From positions 197,394 to 261,393 of the forward strand of contig MNCI01025384.1 in NCBI GenBank assembly GCA_015680685.1: a DNA stretch of 64,000 bases, given 5' to 3'. Source of the stretch: Gnetum montanum. Its lineage: Eukaryota > Streptophyta > Gnetopsida > Gnetales > Gnetaceae. The notes under the pieces are model-generated. The model was not told where the DNA came from and searched no databases. It worked only from the letters and a program-made list of their open reading frames with translations. Both the position numbers and the translations under genes were made by a program. Shown piece by piece: positions 1-12,087 of the stretch. Position 1 is the stretch's first letter, and each line of letters opens with the position of its first letter.

Positions 1-4
1 CAAG

Positions 5-18
5 TGGTATCGAAGCCT
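5..18 (+). other. Copia primer-binding site (initiator tRNA-Met type)
   Basis: TGGTATCGAAGCCT starts two bases after the inferred LTR end (CA at 1-2). Copia elements normally carry TGGTATCAGAGC, complementary to the 3' end of initiator tRNA-Met. The match is broken at the CAG/CGA position. Confidence 0.7.
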
Positions 19-58
19 GGTACTCTCAAGTTCATGCTTCAACTTTCAAGAGTGAACT

Positions 59-1412
59 ATGGAGGGGACATCCTACACAAAGACATTGATGTTTGATAGG
101 TTCTATTTTCCTTATTGGAAGGCAAGGATGCAAGGCTTTTTCAAGTTAATGGAATTTGAAATATGGGAATCCATCCTTAAAGCTTACATACCACCTATCA
201 ACAATGCATCTAAGGCCCTTAAGCCACAGAGTAAGTGGATGCCAGAACAAAGAGATAAGTTCATGTAAAATTCTAAAGAAAAAATATTTATATTATGAAT
301 TAAATAAGAATGAATTTAATAGAGTAGCTAGATCTAGAACTACTAAAGTAATTTGGAAAACCTTAGAAGCTACCTATGAGGGAACATCCATAGTCAAAAA
401 ATCAAAACTCTTGGTTTTGCAAAGTGAGTATGAAAAACTTAAAATGAGAGAAGGTGAAAAGATCAAAGATTATTTTTCTAGGGAAAATGATGTAATTGTA
501 GCAATTAGGGGTATAGGCAAGGATTTTTCTGAAAGTGATGTAATTATTAAAATGATTAGAATACTACAACCTAAATTTACACCTAAGATTACAACTATGG
601 AAGAGATTAGAGATCTTTTGATCTTAAGATTTGAAGAACTCAAAAGTGCTCTCATTACTTATGAAATGAATCTCATAAGCAAAGGAATAATAAAAGAAAA
701 GTCCATTGCCTTGAAGTTAGCATCTAAAGAAAAGGAACCAATTAAACAAGATTTGAACAATGAAGAAGAAATAGCTCTTATATTAAGAAGAGTTCAAAGA
801 CTTCTTGCAAGAAATGGAAGAAGCCTTAATCAACCAAGACCCAACCAATCCAACTCCAAAGGTAAGAATAGAGGTAAAAGTTTCTCAAATTCTAATTTTG
901 ATGCTTTTTCAGTAGAATGTTGGGTATGTGATGGAAGACGCCATGTGGCCTTTGAATGTCCTACCAATGGAAGGTTCCAACAAAAAGATAAAACTCACAT
1001 GGACATGAAAAAGACTAACTTCTACTCAAGCTGGGATAATTAAGAGCAAAGCAAAGAAGAGGTGGATGACACTTCAGAAAATTCACATCTCATTTGTAGG
1101 GCTCTTACAAATGATGATACTAGCTTGTCAGATGATGATGATCAAATGGAAACTAATGAAGAAAGGTATGACCTCTTGTGTAATGAGCTTCTATCTGTTC
1201 AGTATCTTTATATAAGATTAAAGAAGAAATTAAAAAACAAGGATCAAGATGTCTCTTTATTAAATATCAAAATTCTAAACCTCACAAAAGAAACCTTAGA
1301 CCTAAGGGCTAAGAACAAAAGACTAACCCTATCCTATGAGCAAATTAAGGAAGAACTTGCAGATCCTAAACTCATAAATGAAAGGATGATTAAGAAAAAA
1401 GAATTACTTTGA
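59..1412 (+). pseudogene. gag: Copia gag (UBN2/DUF4219-type) with CCHC zinc knuckle, frameshifted
   Basis: The reading begins with an ATG at 59 and a segment with the FDRFYFPYWKARMQ pattern typical of the N-terminus of Copia gag. A frameshift near 270-285 moves it to the frame starting at 156. That frame then runs to 1412, broken by one TAA at 1041. The middle (about 340-660) is the UBN2-like gag core. A CCHC knuckle (C-x2-C-x4-H-x4-C, CWVCDGRRHVAFEC) lies at about 918-960. The tail from 1062 is acidic then lysine/glutamate-rich and likely coiled coil, as in SIRE gag. It would form the nucleocapsid and bind element RNA. Now a pseudogene. Confidence 0.8.
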
Positions 1413-1912
1413 ATAGTTCTTGGAAAAGGAAGAAATCCTAATGATAAAAGTGGACTAGGTTGCTACCAACAAGAATAGGCATCCCCACAAAATGTATCTA
1501 AACAAGAGGCCCCTTTGAAACTTGAGGTAACTATTGGCACTTCATTTAATCAAATAGCAACTCTAAGGTTTAATAACTTTAATCCAAAAAAAATATTAAA
1601 TGTTATTATTATAATAGATTTGGGCATAAAATGGATTTGCAACTTAAAGCATTATCATATGAACACCTAGATATATCACAAGACTCCTTGGTCTTATCTA
1701 AATGTGTCTATAAAGGAAACTATATGGGATAACAAGAAAATGTGGACAACCCAAAAGGACAAGAAAGTTAAGAAGGTATTGAGAATCAAAAAGAAAGAAG
1801 ATAGTGAGAAAATCCTCTCCAAAAAAATTTGTGAAGGGGGCCCAATCTTTGGAAATAAAAGAAATTTTTGTGAGAAGAAGTACCTCAAAAGAGGGATATC
1901 ATTCTAAAGCTC
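1413..1912 (+). pseudogene. Decayed C-terminal gag of the Copia element
   Basis: Coding-like but broken sequence after the stop at 1412. A second, damaged knuckle-like stretch starts at 1601, where the second cysteine reads as tyrosine and the GH pair is kept (CYYYNRFGHK). A lysine-rich stretch with no recognised domain follows at 1704-1907. There is no protease motif and no pol. Confidence 0.5.
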
Positions 1913-1984
1913 CTTAGGCACCTTCATTTTCTTCAGCAAGAAAGGTAAGTAGAGGTAAGTTTTTAGTTCATTATGAATATCCCT

Positions 1985-2240
1985 TAAGACTATAATCATT
2001 GGTAGCCATCACTGAGCCTTTTCTTGCTAAGACATCTCCCATGAGATGTCTTCATTACAAGATAAACGTCTACTCAGAGATGTGTACCTATTTTTTTGTT
2101 GGACATGGAAAAGATGTCTACTTTCCTAGTGAGACGTCTACCTATTGTTTATAAGCATGACATAAAATCTATCTCTCAAAGAAGACATCTATCTTTTCAT
2201 AAAAAACCTTCTTTGAGCACGATTATATAAATCCAAACCT
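1985..2240 (+). promoter_or_regulatory. Internal U3-like segment with TATA box ahead of the Copia accessory ORF
   Basis: Several short repeats of the type GACATCT/AGATGTCT/AGACGTCT occur at 2030-2200. The same kind of motif recurs in the U3 of the 3' LTR (4555-4650). A TATA-like GATTATATAAATCC follows at about 2221-2234, some 110 bases before the ATG at 2341. Inference: an internal promoter derived from, or parallel to, the LTR U3 that would transcribe the downstream ORF separately. No transcript evidence is available here. Confidence 0.45.
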
Positions 2241-2340
2241 TCATTTTTCATTCATTATTTCACATCAAAGCATAGACGACCAAGGGCAGACAACCAGGGC
2301 TTCACCAACAAGAGTGAGTTGTGATTTTTTCTTCATATCC

Positions 2341-4050
2341 ATGGCTCACAAGAAGGTTGCAATGTCAAGGCTATTTCCAAGGAAGACTAAGAAGTCAAAG
2401 GGAGCTTCCTCCAACACTATTAGCACTTATACTCCACAATTTAGATCCATTGATGCCAACCATTGATTTGAAGTAACTAAAACCATCTCTATTATCTCTG
2501 AGCATTCTCTTTATTTTTAGTAGCATCAGTAGAATGAATTGATGGGGCTCTTCTAGTTTTTGAATTAGGTTTCATTAATTTCAATGAATTTTTATTTGCC
2601 TAAAATTCACATAAGAAAATTTTATAGTAACATTGTGATTACAAATGCTTCTTTAAGGGCTTTCGCTACCATGGTTGGGGGAATGTTAATTGATGTTTCT
2701 TCCAAAGTAGTTAATGTAATTCTTGGGATTTCAAGTGCTGATGTGTTTAATATTACCATTCATTCCATGAATGACATGTTCACAAATTGTGTGATTCCTA
2801 TCTCCCAAGATGAAATTTGTGATGATTTGTTTGGGGAGTCAGTATCTCTATGTACTGGAAGAATTTATAGGATTAGATTCTTTCATCCTCTCTCTAATTA
2901 TTTTATATCCTATCATTGTAAAATAATAAATATCTACTTATTTGATGTTATGCCAAGCATTTGTTCCCTATTGCCTTCTCATAGGATAACCCTTGGACTT
3001 GGATCACACTATCTATCAAGACATGTTGGGCTTGTTCACCAAGGAGAGAATATATGGGAATCCTCACCTCATTAATTTTATGATCCAACAAAGAGGTGTT
3101 TCCATTCTTGACATGTCTTTTCTTAAAGGTAAGAGGATCCTTGGTGTGTTTTCAAAGAAGAGGAGCTCCATCCATGCTAACAAAATAGAACCTAGCATTA
3201 GCCCTCAAAAATGTAGAAAGAAGGAATCTGCATCACCAACTTAGTCTCTCCTTAGCTAAGAAGGTCTAAATCTATTAATGTCTAGGTAACAACTTCTCTG
3301 AAGAAGTTGGTTAAGCCCTTTTCTTGTGCTATTAGTTAGCTTATTAGAAATCTCTCTTACCTTTGCAAGAGAATGTACGTTGTTGGGATACATCTTCCTG
3401 ATAATAAGCAATAGTTTGAGAAGATTACCACTCCTCCCATATCATATAGTGAAGAGGATTGTCCAACTCCACCAAGAAATTTAGCATTAGTTGGGCCTTT
3501 CCAGACCTTTGACTCAAGAAATGCATCCAATTCAGAGGAGGTTGATGCACCACCAGCAAGTGTCCAAGGTAAGCTTCCTAATCCCATTTATCCTAGACCT
3601 AGTTCCCATCATCAAGATGATGCTTTGAGGAAATTTGAATAGTAGGCCATGGAGAGCATCTTTAGGACTTATTCCTAGTTGAGACCTACCAATCCTATCA
3701 CCTATCAAAGGAAGGGTACTTCCTCATCTCTTTAGCAGGCTCCATCCAAGCAAGATCCACATGGTTTATCTTAATTTCAAGTGAAGCTTCATCCATGGAG
3801 GGCTCTAATTTAGATACCTTATTTATATTATGACAATGAGTAGCATGTCTCTAATTCCAATACCCACAATGATGATGATGAGGAGAAGACCTACAAACCT
3901 TCTCATGCTATAGATGCTTCTAGTGCAGACTCAGATGATGCCACTAAGATCAGTAGTTAGAATCCTCGAGTCGTCCCTTCTTTTGGGTGATATCCCAAAA
4001 GGGGAAGAATTTTTGGATAGTACATATGATGCTTGTAATGCTTGTGAACT
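2341..4050 (+). pseudogene. Copia accessory ORF, Transposase_32-like N-terminal domain, decayed
   Basis: An ATG at 2341 opens a short basic, serine-rich leader (MAHKKVAMSRLF), soon broken by stops. The best-preserved block is 2584-3075 and, after a frameshift, 2993-3244. It contains the pattern FYSNIVITN...MVGGMLIDVSSKVVNVILGI, and later NPHLINFMIQQRGVSI. Both resemble, from memory, the 'putative plant transposon protein' (Transposase_32) family often carried by plant LTR elements. After 3244 the sequence is broken but still codon-like, proline/serine-rich and acidic, to about 4050. Function unknown. Family assignment is by eye and needs a profile search. Confidence 0.5.
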
Positions 4051-4253
4051 TCCCTTATATATTTATCTATTATGCTATGTAGATAGGTTGACCTTTGGAT
4101 AGTTTGTGGAAATCTTGGCTTGAGATCTTCTGTTTTAACTTCATGATTCCCTTTGGATACCATTGAGATTTATACATATTAAGTATTTTTATTATTTCCT
4201 ATTATTTAAATGTTATATTTACTCACCAATTTTTTAAAGTTTTAGACATCACC

Positions 4254-4266
4254 AAAAAGGGAAAGA
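4254..4266 (+). other. Copia polypurine tract
   Basis: AAAAAGGGAAAGA directly precedes the TGTT that starts the 3' LTR. It is the expected plus-strand priming site and matches the SIRE-type tract apart from G-to-A changes. Confidence 0.75.
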
Positions 4267-4267
4267 T

Positions 4268-5383
4268 TGTTAAACTTTTGCTATGTCAAAATCTTAATGA
4301 AAATGGAGAACATAGAATGTTTATGATGGATTATGATTTTGCATGACATGAACAAGAACTCTACATGAGATTTGAGAACTCAATGAAACAAGATCTACAA
4401 TGATATGTCAAAATTAAGACTACAAGAACAAAATAAGAGCATGGACAAGCATGAATGAAAATGAAGGCTACAAATCAAATGAAGATGCTCCAAGGACCAA
4501 CAAGAAGGTAAATCGATAGGAGAAAGCCTCAGAAGATAGAGCCTAAAAGATAAGGAAATGTCTTCTAAAAATAGTAGATGTCTCTATCTTAGAGTAGACA
4601 TCTCCTTAGAGACGTTCCATAGAAGATGTTCCATTTTTTAGTGATATGTCTCTCCTGAATTGAGGCCAATCTTAGGTAAATGTCCCAACTTCAAAGGTGA
4701 TGTATACATTAGCTATTTGGAAGCTATTGCATGAATTCCAAGGAGTTTTTATAAACTCCAAGGCTCTAAGAAGATATCAAAATCTTGAAAATTATGTAAG
4801 CACTATTCACATTCAAGCTCCTAATTGTCTATTTTATGCTAGTGTATTTTTGTTCTGTGTTGTAGCATCATTTGCTTAGTTGTATAGTTTACTGAGCTTC
4901 AACTACAAGGACTTGTAAATTTAGTTATACTCTTTCCTTCTTTCTTGTTGCCCTAAGAAGTTAGTGTGCTTCTTGTGAGAAGGCATTCATATTGGGCTTG
5001 TTGGGACCTTGTAGGGTTGAGTAGTTTTGTAGCATCAAAATACTTTGGAGTAGAACTTAATTTTGTAAAGGTTTTGGGATCCTTGAAATCACATTCTAAG
5101 CTTGTTGGGACCTTGTGGGGTTGAGTCATTTCATAGTGATGAAACACTTTGGTGCAGAGGATAGAGCTTGTACAAGGTGTGATGCTCTTTAAACCACATT
5201 TTATTGAGAAACAAAGTCTAGAGATATGCACAGATTCTACCTTCCAAGTGTGGATGTACCCAAGTTGGAGAACCATGTGAAATTTAGTTTTTTGTGTGGC
5301 AAGTGCAATTTTAATTTGGAAACTTATTCAACCCCCCTCATAAGTTCTCAATCTAGATTTCCCAATTGATCCAAATCATTCCA
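4268..5383 (+). mobile_element. 3' LTR of the Copia element
   Basis: It starts TGTTAAAC after the polypurine tract. It contains the AGATGTCT-type U3 repeats (4555-4650), a TATA-like TTTTATAAACTCC near 4746, a 104-bp tandem pair at 4996-5203, and the C-rich stretch AACCCCCCTC near 5330 common at the 3' end of SIRE-type LTRs. The right edge (CA at 5383 or 5373) is uncertain because the 5' LTR is not in the window for comparison. Confidence 0.7.
4996..5203 (+). repeat. 104-bp tandem pair inside the Copia 3' LTR
   Basis: GCTTGTTGGGACCTTGT starts at 4996 and again at 5100. Each copy continues with diverged GGGTTGAGT...ACTTTGG...GG sequence and ends near AATCACATT/AACCACATT. Two degenerate units in the R/U5 part of the LTR. 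Confidence 0.7.
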
Positions 5384-7075
5384 GATCCTGATAGACATAT
5401 CTAGCTTTGCCTTTGATGGTTGTGCTTACATTATTGAATGTTTCAAAATATCCCTATTATATCCATTATGAAAGTCAAAGTATTACAAGTGCATAGCTCA
5501 ACTACACCACAACAAAGAAGGAACTAATGATAGTGATGTATGCCTAAGAAAAATTCACTCACTATTTGCTTGGATACCCAATCTTTATGCATACAAATTA
5601 CATGGCAATAAGTTTCCTAATGAAAAATTAAATGATTAGCCCTTATATCATACAATTTCTTATGATCTTATATGAATTTAATCTTAAAATGATTGAGAGA
5701 AATTACAATAAGAACATTATTACACATGATTTATTTTAGTTAAGATGGGATAATAAGGTCGCTGAAAAGTATCTTTCTAATTAATTTCCTAATGCAATTC
5801 TTTTTGCAAAAGAAACAAGGTTCATAATAGATGTAGCCAAAACATGGTACACTAAATTCCTCTCATATCTACTCATACAAAAGGTTCCTACTACATGGGA
5901 TATAAAGAAAAAGAAACACTTCCTTCACCAATTCAAGTATTGCATGGAGATAGAGGGAAACCTCTATAAGATTTATGTGGATAACTTAGTGGGATGGTGT
6001 GTGCCTAATGAAGATCAAATAAGAATTTTTCAAGATGCACATGAGGGACCTTATGATGGTTAATACATAGGTAGGAGAACATCCAACAAAATCCTTATGG
6101 TAGGATACTTTTGGCCTATAGTCTTCATGGAAGTGTATTAATTCACCAACACCTACTAACAATGTCAGAAAGATGGAGGAATGAATATAAGAATATAAGA
6201 TATTCGATAATGGATAAAATCATTAGAACTTTTTAATCTATGAGAAATTGATTTCATGGGTTCTATCACAACCATGTCCAATGGGAAATCCTACATCATC
6301 ATTGTGGTGGACTATTTCACAAAATGAACAGAGGCTGTAGAAGTAACAAATTTTACATCCACAACCATAGCCAAGTTTTTTTTATCAAAGTGTGATAAAC
6401 AAGTTTGATGTGCCTAGGAAACTTATTTCTCATAAATAGAACTCACGTTACATATGCTACTTTTAAAAAATTAATGAGACATTTACGCATGGAACATAAA
6501 CTGATAATGCCATATCACCCCCAAGAAAATGATTAAGCATAAATAAAAAATAGGAAAATCCCCTCGATCCTTACTAAGACTATTAGTAGGTATAGGTAAT
6601 ACTGGAGCACAAAATTCAATGATTCTTTATGGGCCTAATGCTTCACTTTGAAACTCCCTATGGGCTACTCTTCCTATGAATTAGTATACGATAAGCTATC
6701 AAAATTTCCAATATAAGAAAATTTATTCCCACTCAACACAATTTGTGAAATTGATATCAACATCAGTCTAGCACAAAAAGAATGTCAAACTTTCACATTT
6801 TGGATAAAAACAAATAGGTAGTCCTTATAAAGAATAAAGTACAAAAAGAATATACAAAATAATGTCAATGATGCTAAGATATAAAAAGCAGATTTTCAAC
6901 TAGAAGATAAGGTTCTCTACTAAAACCCCACATATGTACCTCAATGAAAAAAATTTCAAACAATGTGAAAAGAATCCTACATTATCCACTTCACTTTCCA
7001 TTTAAGCACTATAAAAATTTACCACCTGAATTTCTTAGACAAGCTAATCTTGGTTAACACATAATAAGTAAAACA
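5384..7075 (+). pseudogene. pol: Gypsy pol fragment of G1: RNase H and integrase
   Basis: RNase H signature at about 5490-5640: LNYTTTKKELMIV followed by a LLGYPIFMHTN-type block, the usual 'YTTTEKE...HTDH' region. An integrase zinc-binding-like region follows at about 5980-6200 (DAHEGP...), with CQKDGG near 6160. The integrase core is at about 6240-6660: DFMGSITTMSNGKSYIII, VVDYF with the first catalytic Asp, then degraded sequence. The end near 7000 corresponds to the C-terminal GPY-type region. Numerous stops and frameshifts, so no functional enzyme. Order matches Gypsy (RT-RH-IN). Confidence 0.75.
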
Positions 7076-8883
7076 TTTTAAGAATTTCCCAATAGTCAAG
7101 AACTCCACTAGCATCTCAACCAATGTCCAAGCCATTTCCATTTTCTATATCTCCACCTTTCAACCTAGTCATGGCATAGACATCCATTTAGTCTAACATC
7201 TTGTAGGAGCATGATTTTTTAGTTTTTTCTTTTACAATTTCTTTTTATTTTTTCCAATTCTTCATCCACTTTCTATTTCTTGTAATTCTTCATTTTATTT
7301 CATACTTTTTCTTTCTTTGAGTCATTTTTTCAAGTATTTACTTTAATTTTAGTATTTTCATTAGCATTAATAAGAATTATCGTTTATGTACAAGCCAACG
7401 TTGTTATTTGGATGGTGCCCTATGCTATCAAGATGACTGGAAAAGCAATTGTATAAAGCAATGAGACCACATCATCCATCCCTATACTTTTTATAAATAA
7501 GAGATCTTTACCCTAAAAGAAATATTGTTCTTCTCACATTAAAACTAAAATTAACTCATGATCTTTATGTCTTGAGGAAAAGGAGAAGGATCAAGAGAAT
7601 GAAAATGGGTGTGGCATCAAGGGGATTTGCTAATTCCTTGTACTTCCCCTATGGATATTACTACTTCATATGTTTATGTCATTACTCATGTTTTATTTTA
7701 ATAAAAGCATGTTCTTGAATAACAGTTGTCATGTCATATCATTAAAAAGATATGTTACCCATGCCTAAATGTAGTCCTCTTGTAAGGAAAGTACAATTAC
7801 TAATTAATTAATTCACAAAAGAAAATTGATTCATGGGGTATCATTGAAAAGGTATCTTACCCATGCTTGGAGATATTCTACTTCTAGAAACCCAGAGGTC
7901 TCTTGGACTAGTCTCATTATATGACTGGAAAGACATATTATCCATGTCTAAAGTTGTTTCTCTAATGGGATTAACATTGGCTATGGTGTTAGAAAGGCAT
8001 GTTGCACATGCCTAAAATTACCCCTCTAATCGATGGTCAATTTTTCTAAAAATACTTAATGTTTAAGTAATTAATTAATCAAAAATGCTTTCTTACTTTC
8101 TTTTTCTTAGTTGTGAGATTTTCATACAGTTATGGTGCTCCTATGGTTGTAAGTTCTAGATGAAGTAATGCAATGTCACTATAAAAGGTATGGACTTAGT
8201 CTAAAAATTGGATAGATAGGTACAATTTTCATTTTAATCACATTTATCATAAGGACCTATTTTAAACATGGTAAATCATCTTATGTCCCAATCTCTATGG
8301 TCCTTTCTTCTTTCATTATTCACCTCATTACTAGATGTAATTACTTACTTGATGATTTGGTTTAGTATAGTATAGAACTTTGAAGATACTTGTTATGTGG
8401 GTATTTGTATATAGACTAAATTGATATTCAATTTTCAATGTACCTATGGATTCCTTATGAAGTGGTTATACAAGGGCATTAAGGTCATAAGTCTAGTTTA
8501 GGGAGAACCCACTTATATAACTTTGGAACATCAAACCTATACACCATCTTCACATGCTCAAAACATTGAGCTATAGTTTTAAATTTCAATACATTCCTTG
8601 TTTCCATTTCATCATCTCATGAACATTAAGTGTTAAACTCTTATTCTGATCTTGAATGCTTTCAAACATATGTAATCCTTCATTTATACCTCACAAATGT
8701 TGTCCTCATGTCTAGATCCTCTCTCTAGCTCTCATTCAACTTCTAGATTTGAACTATAAGACTATGATCACTTATAAATAATAATGCAAAACTTTTTTTT
8801 ACAAATTTAGCTAAGAAATTATTGAAGAGTATCGACACTTGTATCCATGCTAAGGACTAATCAATGGTCATCTATGTGATTGT
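7076..8883 (+). other. Post-integrase spacer of G1
   Basis: AT-rich, T-run-rich DNA without a coding frame. It shares landmarks with the spacers of G3 and G5: a T-rich block (7210-7340), GGTGTGGCATCAAGGGGAT near 7610, and a GTGCTCCTATGGTTGT...GCAATGTCACT block near 8130-8180 (compare 56465-56515). These shared landmarks identify it as element spacer rather than host DNA. Confidence 0.6.
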
Positions 8884-11690
8884 AGATTATACCAAACCGA
8901 GACCCCAAAATAGGTGAAACTTTATAACCCAAGATAAAGCACCCAAAAAAATGAAGAGGATAATTGTAATAGCAACAATAACTATAAGCAAAACAAGTAG
9001 CTAAGGCCACACATGAAAATTTCCCATCAAGGGAAGAAACTGAGGTGAAGTCTAATGTCAAATTTCCACCATGGAAATAAGGTAATCTAGGAGTGATAAA
9101 GTGCTTAGGTCCATACTAAGCCTAGAAACTCATGCTCATGAAGGATTGCTTGGAGAATACTTAAAGCAAGAAATTCCAAAGCATAGTTCTTCAAGAACCA
9201 AACTTTGGACCATTTTTTAAATTTACTTCCAAAGAAGTTCAAACAACGTTGCAAGAATCCCTACTTTATTTCACCATTTCCATCAATGGAGAATGGTATA
9301 TTAGTGAGACTTACCTTTTCTAAAATAATCACAAAGAAGATGCAATTGTAAAAATTAGAAAGCATCAACATTTCTTAATTAATAGATGCCATAGTATAGG
9401 CCTTGGGATTTCCCAATGAAGGAACAAATCTTACAAAATGTCAACACATTTATATGTAGAAATAATCAAAGAGTGCACCCAAAGGCATTACTACCTTTAC
9501 TGTAAAAAAATATGATGCTATGACTATAGTAGAATAGATATACTTTAAGATAGTAGTGTACCACCTCAATACAATGATACAACCTAGCAAGATTACATCA
9601 TTCTATACCATGGTATGTACAACTATTAGCAAAAAATTTCCAATTAGTCTAGCCCAATTGATCTTCTTAGAAATCATAAAGAGATTCAAGGAGAACAAGA
9701 AATGTAGAAAGACACTCCCTATTTATGCTTAATTAGAAAAATTTGTAAAAGGAAAGGCATAACTTATTATGCAAATAATGTACTCTAAATACCTCTTGAT
9801 GCATCATGGTAGAAAATGATAAAGGAGAAGGCATCTTCAAAATTCCATGAAGAAGAGGCACCACCAAGAATACTATAGACATTGAAGAATACCTAAGGTA
9901 ACTTAGAGAATAATAATAGCAAAAACCTAGTGGTGATGAGTAATTTAACAATTGTTCAGCCATGAGCCATCTTAATGAGATCACAAGGATCATTAGTTGG
10001 CTATTATAAAATTTGGCAAACTTGTTCTCCACCAAAAGGACTCAAAGCACTATGTGTGCTAACCTGATCATGGAAGAAGTTGTGGTATCCTTATCATTTG
10101 AACAAGTTTAAAACATCTTAAGCAATGACGTAACTTTCTGTATGAACTAAAAGAAGGAAAAGATGCCACTAAGGTGATCATGTCATATAGAGAATTGGAT
10201 ATAGTAGTAAAAGCGATGATAGACAAACTAAAGAAGCATTAAAGATTCTTGTGGCATTTATGCCCCACATTGCTGCTATGAAAGATATACAAGTATCTGC
10301 AAGGACAAGATCTTGGGGGATGACCATATCCCAACATGAAGAAGATTTGGAGAGACTATTAGATACTAAGAAACCAATTATGAATGTCTTTGACATCTCA
10401 AAAGATGTTTCAATGACCTAGTCTACACTAATGAAGATAAGGACCAAATTGTTCATTACCAAGGCTTAACTGGAAGAAATTGCCAACATTCATCAACTAC
10501 TGATAGTTAAAATTACAAAACTAATAGTCCCCTTATCCAACGTTGACATCCTATAATCTAAATTCACTAGAGATGAAGTTGTTCAAGAGCTTCAAAAGAA
10601 ATTGAAGTTGATTAAGGATGAAAAAGGGAGAGGAATCTGGGATGCTTTCTTATTAAATAACACAATGAGTGCTACAAACAAGGACCTTGCCCAAAATCAT
10701 AAGGAAAGTAAGCAATTGACCCAGAAGAATAAATGTTTGCTTAAGATGGAGAAGTAAAAGGAGAAACTAGAGGAATACCCTAAGCATTAGTAGGAATAAC
10801 TTGCTAGGGTAAACCAAGATGTTAGAAGGTTATAATAATAATCTCTCAATGGAAGAGGTGGGTACCATAAGATAAAGCCAACCATTGAGATTACCACTTG
10901 GAAAAATGAGATCCTAAAGTACAAGAAGACGAAAAATCATTACAAGGACCAAGTGGGTATGCTTAAAGAAGTAAATGGAAAATAGATCCAATTAACTAAG
11001 GCAAAGATGAATGATGCCCTCCAATAGCTCTAGCAACATGATGATGTGTGGAAATCCATCTTTGATGGGTCTAACGAATATAATCAAGCAGAGTTCTACC
11101 TAAAGGAGCTAAAAATTAAAGAGATGACAAAGTATACAGAGTTGGCCAACCTTTGCTACACAAACCTAGTAATGTTAATTACTAGAAGGCTATAGTCAAA
11201 ACATGAAAAGCAAGTAGCTACCCCATACCTCTTGTACAAGGCTAAGTTCAAGCTCCACAAAGAGACTAAGCAAAAGCTAGACATTGTTAATGTAGAGCTT
11301 GGGGTTCTTAAGGCAAGATTCAAAGATCAATAAGTAGTCATAGAAAACCTAGCTAAAAGAATGTTACATCACTAAGATTTGCAAAAGATAATATAATTTT
11401 TCAACGTTGAACACAATTAATTTGCAACCTAGTTCATCAATGTTAAAAAAAATTTTCCTACTTTATCTTACCCCTGCATAGTGCCAATGCTAGAAACTCT
11501 AGGTAATGCTTCTTAGACCATAAAAAATCCTAGGACTAAGGTGGAGAAGATGAAGATACCACTAGATGCTTTCCATGTTTCAAAACTAGTTGTCAGGCAA
11601 CCAAAACCACAAATAACACTAAGATAAGAGGAGCCAAAATTGGAGCTATAGGAGCCACCATCTCTTAGCACCACTTAGAGAATTTGTCTT
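8884..11690 (+). pseudogene. Accessory coiled-coil ORF of G1, decayed
   Basis: The start corresponds to TGTGATTGTAG followed by ATT, where G5 has TGTGATTGCAG followed by ATG (57741), so the start codon is lost. The later part (about 10560-11400) is lysine, glutamate, leucine and asparagine-rich with heptad-like spacing. It aligns by eye with G5 59640-60300, for example AATGGAAGAGGTG at 10849 against AATGGAGGAGGTG near 59747. Many stops. Function unknown; a structural or RNA-binding accessory protein is a guess. Confidence 0.55.
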
Positions 11691-11791
11691 AGGGTCACTC
11701 TTGTACATCGTGGATAACTCTAATTTTATAATGCGTTCAATTTTATTAAATTTTAATTGTAAAATCACTCAAATAATCTTATCATTATGCA

Positions 11792-11990
11792 ACACTCAAG
11801 TTATAATTAGTCAATCAGGGTTCTCATTTCTTAAGTTCGTGATCTAGGTTTGAGCCTAGGCACAACCACTTGAAGAGGTTAGGCTTTCACTCATCTACCA
11901 ACCCTCTTGGAACCTCATTTAGTGGGATGAGCATTGTGGCTCTAGGTGATTATCCTTTTTTATGTGACACTTAAGTTATAATTAGTTAGT
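11792..11990 (+). mobile_element. SINE-like insertion with about 20-bp target duplications
   Basis: An ACACTCAAGTTATAATTAGT copy begins at 11792 and ACACTTAAGTTATAATTAGT at 11967. They flank about 150 bp. The insert contains GGTTTGAGCCT, a plausible RNA polymerase III B box, near 11850, and ends with a short T run (CCTTTTTTAT) just before the right duplication. This fits a tRNA-derived plant SINE; the A box is not clear. It sits between the accessory ORF and the polypurine tract of G1. Confidence 0.55.
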
Positions 11991-12087
11991 TAGTCAATAA
12001 GTCAATTTCACACTTCTTTGATTTTATAATCAACTCAATCCCACTCTTGTTCACTCAAGGATGAATTTTTAGTTAATTGTGGAGATA

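Larger units (their letters stand above)
1..5383 (+). mobile_element. Copia LTR retrotransposon, SIRE/Maximus-like, pol-less (5' LTR outside window)
   Basis: Seen: the window opens with CA, then AG, then a primer-binding-like TGGTATCGAAGC, so the 5' LTR ends at base 2 and lies upstream. A Copia-type gag follows, then a second accessory ORF, then a polypurine tract and a 3' LTR. No integrase, RT or RNase H of Copia type could be found between gag and the 3' LTR. Known: SIRE/Maximus elements have long gag proteins with a coiled-coil tail and a polypurine tract of the form AAAAAGGGGGAGATTGTT. Inference: this is a non-autonomous derivative. It abuts G1 coding sequence near 5383, so it probably inserted into G1 between RT and RNase H. 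The 3' end is placed to within about 10 bases. Confidence 0.75.
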
